From contig JAWPGT010000002.1 in the NCBI GenBank assembly GCA_034638255.1, forward strand, positions 186,001 to 250,000: 64,000 nt of DNA, in the 5' to 3' direction. The translations under genes and the position numbers were made by a program. Of this stretch, positions 63,580-64,000 are shown piece after piece. Numbering within the stretch: the stretch's first letter is position 1; each line of letters opens with the position of its first letter. Source of the stretch: Coprinus comatus (lineage: Eukaryota; Basidiomycota; Agaricomycetes; Agaricales; Agaricaceae). Below the pieces are notes generated by a model. It saw nothing but the letters and a program-made list of their open reading frames with translations, was not told the origin of the DNA and made no database searches.

Positions 63580-64000
63580 TGGAACCTCCATGCCATATGA
63601 AGACATCAAAGGCCCAAAACCAATTTTGACATCGCTCAGTTCTTCCCCTCTCTGAATCACACCATGATCATGGCGATTCTTCGCAAGCAAAGATTTGGAC
63701 CTTAAGTGGGTGGATTCTTTGCTTCATACCTGGTTGGGAGAGAGACTGCGTACCTCTGGAACTCTTTCCAATCCCAGTTCTTTGAGGCATCAGTGGGGGG
63801 GGGTAGGTCAAGGCTCTGCCTTATCTCCAGTGATGTCTGCTATTTTCATTGCCCCAGTGATGAAGATCTTCGACATTCGTGCACTTGGTCTTGGGTGCAC
63901 CATGCTCTCATATGTTGATGATGGTACTATCGTTGCACAAGGCAAGACATGGGATGAGAATATTACTACTCTGCAAGGAGGGTATGGCATCTCCCATGAT
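63580..64000 (+). pseudogene. LINE (non-LTR) reverse transcriptase fragment, cut by window edge
   Basis: Reverse transcriptase motifs appear in order: FDIAQFFPSLNH (motif A, catalytic Asp) at about 63627-63662; FFASYLVGRETAYLWN after an in-frame TAA at about 63703; VGQGSALSPVMSA (motif B) at about 63806; and LSYVDDGTI (motif C, catalytic YVDD) near 63905. The QGSALSP motif identifies a non-LTR, LINE-type enzyme. The frame shifts within the G8 run at about 63797-63804, between FFEASV and the VGQGSALSP block. The element runs past the right edge of the window, so its full extent is unknown. Confidence 0.85.

Overview
The window is nuclear DNA of a filamentous basidiomycete, most likely an Agaricomycete. 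Nearly every gene is cut by many introns of about 50-60 nt with short GT(A/G)NGT donors, gene order is compact with alternating strands, and the protein families are fungal (Spt4, Ppn1/PNUTS, Hem25, Med13, Kgd4). All exon joins were made by eye. For every gene except the partial first one the proposed exons sum to a whole number of codons, which is good internal support.

Bases 1-45,436 are a housekeeping region. In order: the 3' end of a Gln/His-rich protein; a 4.7 kb gene-free gap; PNUTS/Ppn1 (-); an HMG-box protein (+); two WW-domain genes in tandem (+), the second coding for a 1,219-residue low-complexity protein; a class 3 lipase starting 42 bp after it (+); an APC-family amino acid/GABA permease (-); Spt4 (-) paired with the mitochondrial glycine carrier Hem25 (+); an acyl-CoA dehydrogenase (-) paired with a Big1/Voa1-type ER protein (+); Mediator subunit Med13 (-) paired with a metallophosphoesterase-RRM protein (+); the largest subunit of RNA polymerase III (-) paired with proteasome subunit alpha1 (+); and the 2-oxoglutarate dehydrogenase adaptor Kgd4 (-). 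Several are divergent pairs with only 84-134 bp between start codons, so they must share promoter DNA. Two genes, the lipase and Big1, show an apparent single break of the reading frame next to conserved sequence.

Bases 45,437-64,000 are a transposon graveyard. It holds a Tc1/mariner copy broken by two nested insertions (one LTR-like with a hAT-type element inside it, one solo LTR with a 5-bp target duplication); a complete 5.9 kb Ty3/gypsy chromovirus with two 365-bp LTRs, gag and pol; a second, nearly intact Tc1/mariner element with 212-bp terminal inverted repeats and TA duplications; a decayed fragment of a cytoplasmic dynein heavy-chain gene; another solo LTR with a perfect target duplication; and a LINE reverse transcriptase running off the right edge.

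The strongest signal beyond ordinary annotation is how the elements have decayed. Every premature stop in the chromovirus (seven) and the single one in the Tc1 transposase is TGA, the LTRs differ only by transitions that mostly remove CpG, and two catalytic Asp codons appear changed to Asn. That points to CpG-directed C-to-T mutation rather than the CpA-directed RIP of ascomycetes. I did not find a clearly new defence, secretion or biosynthetic system in this window.
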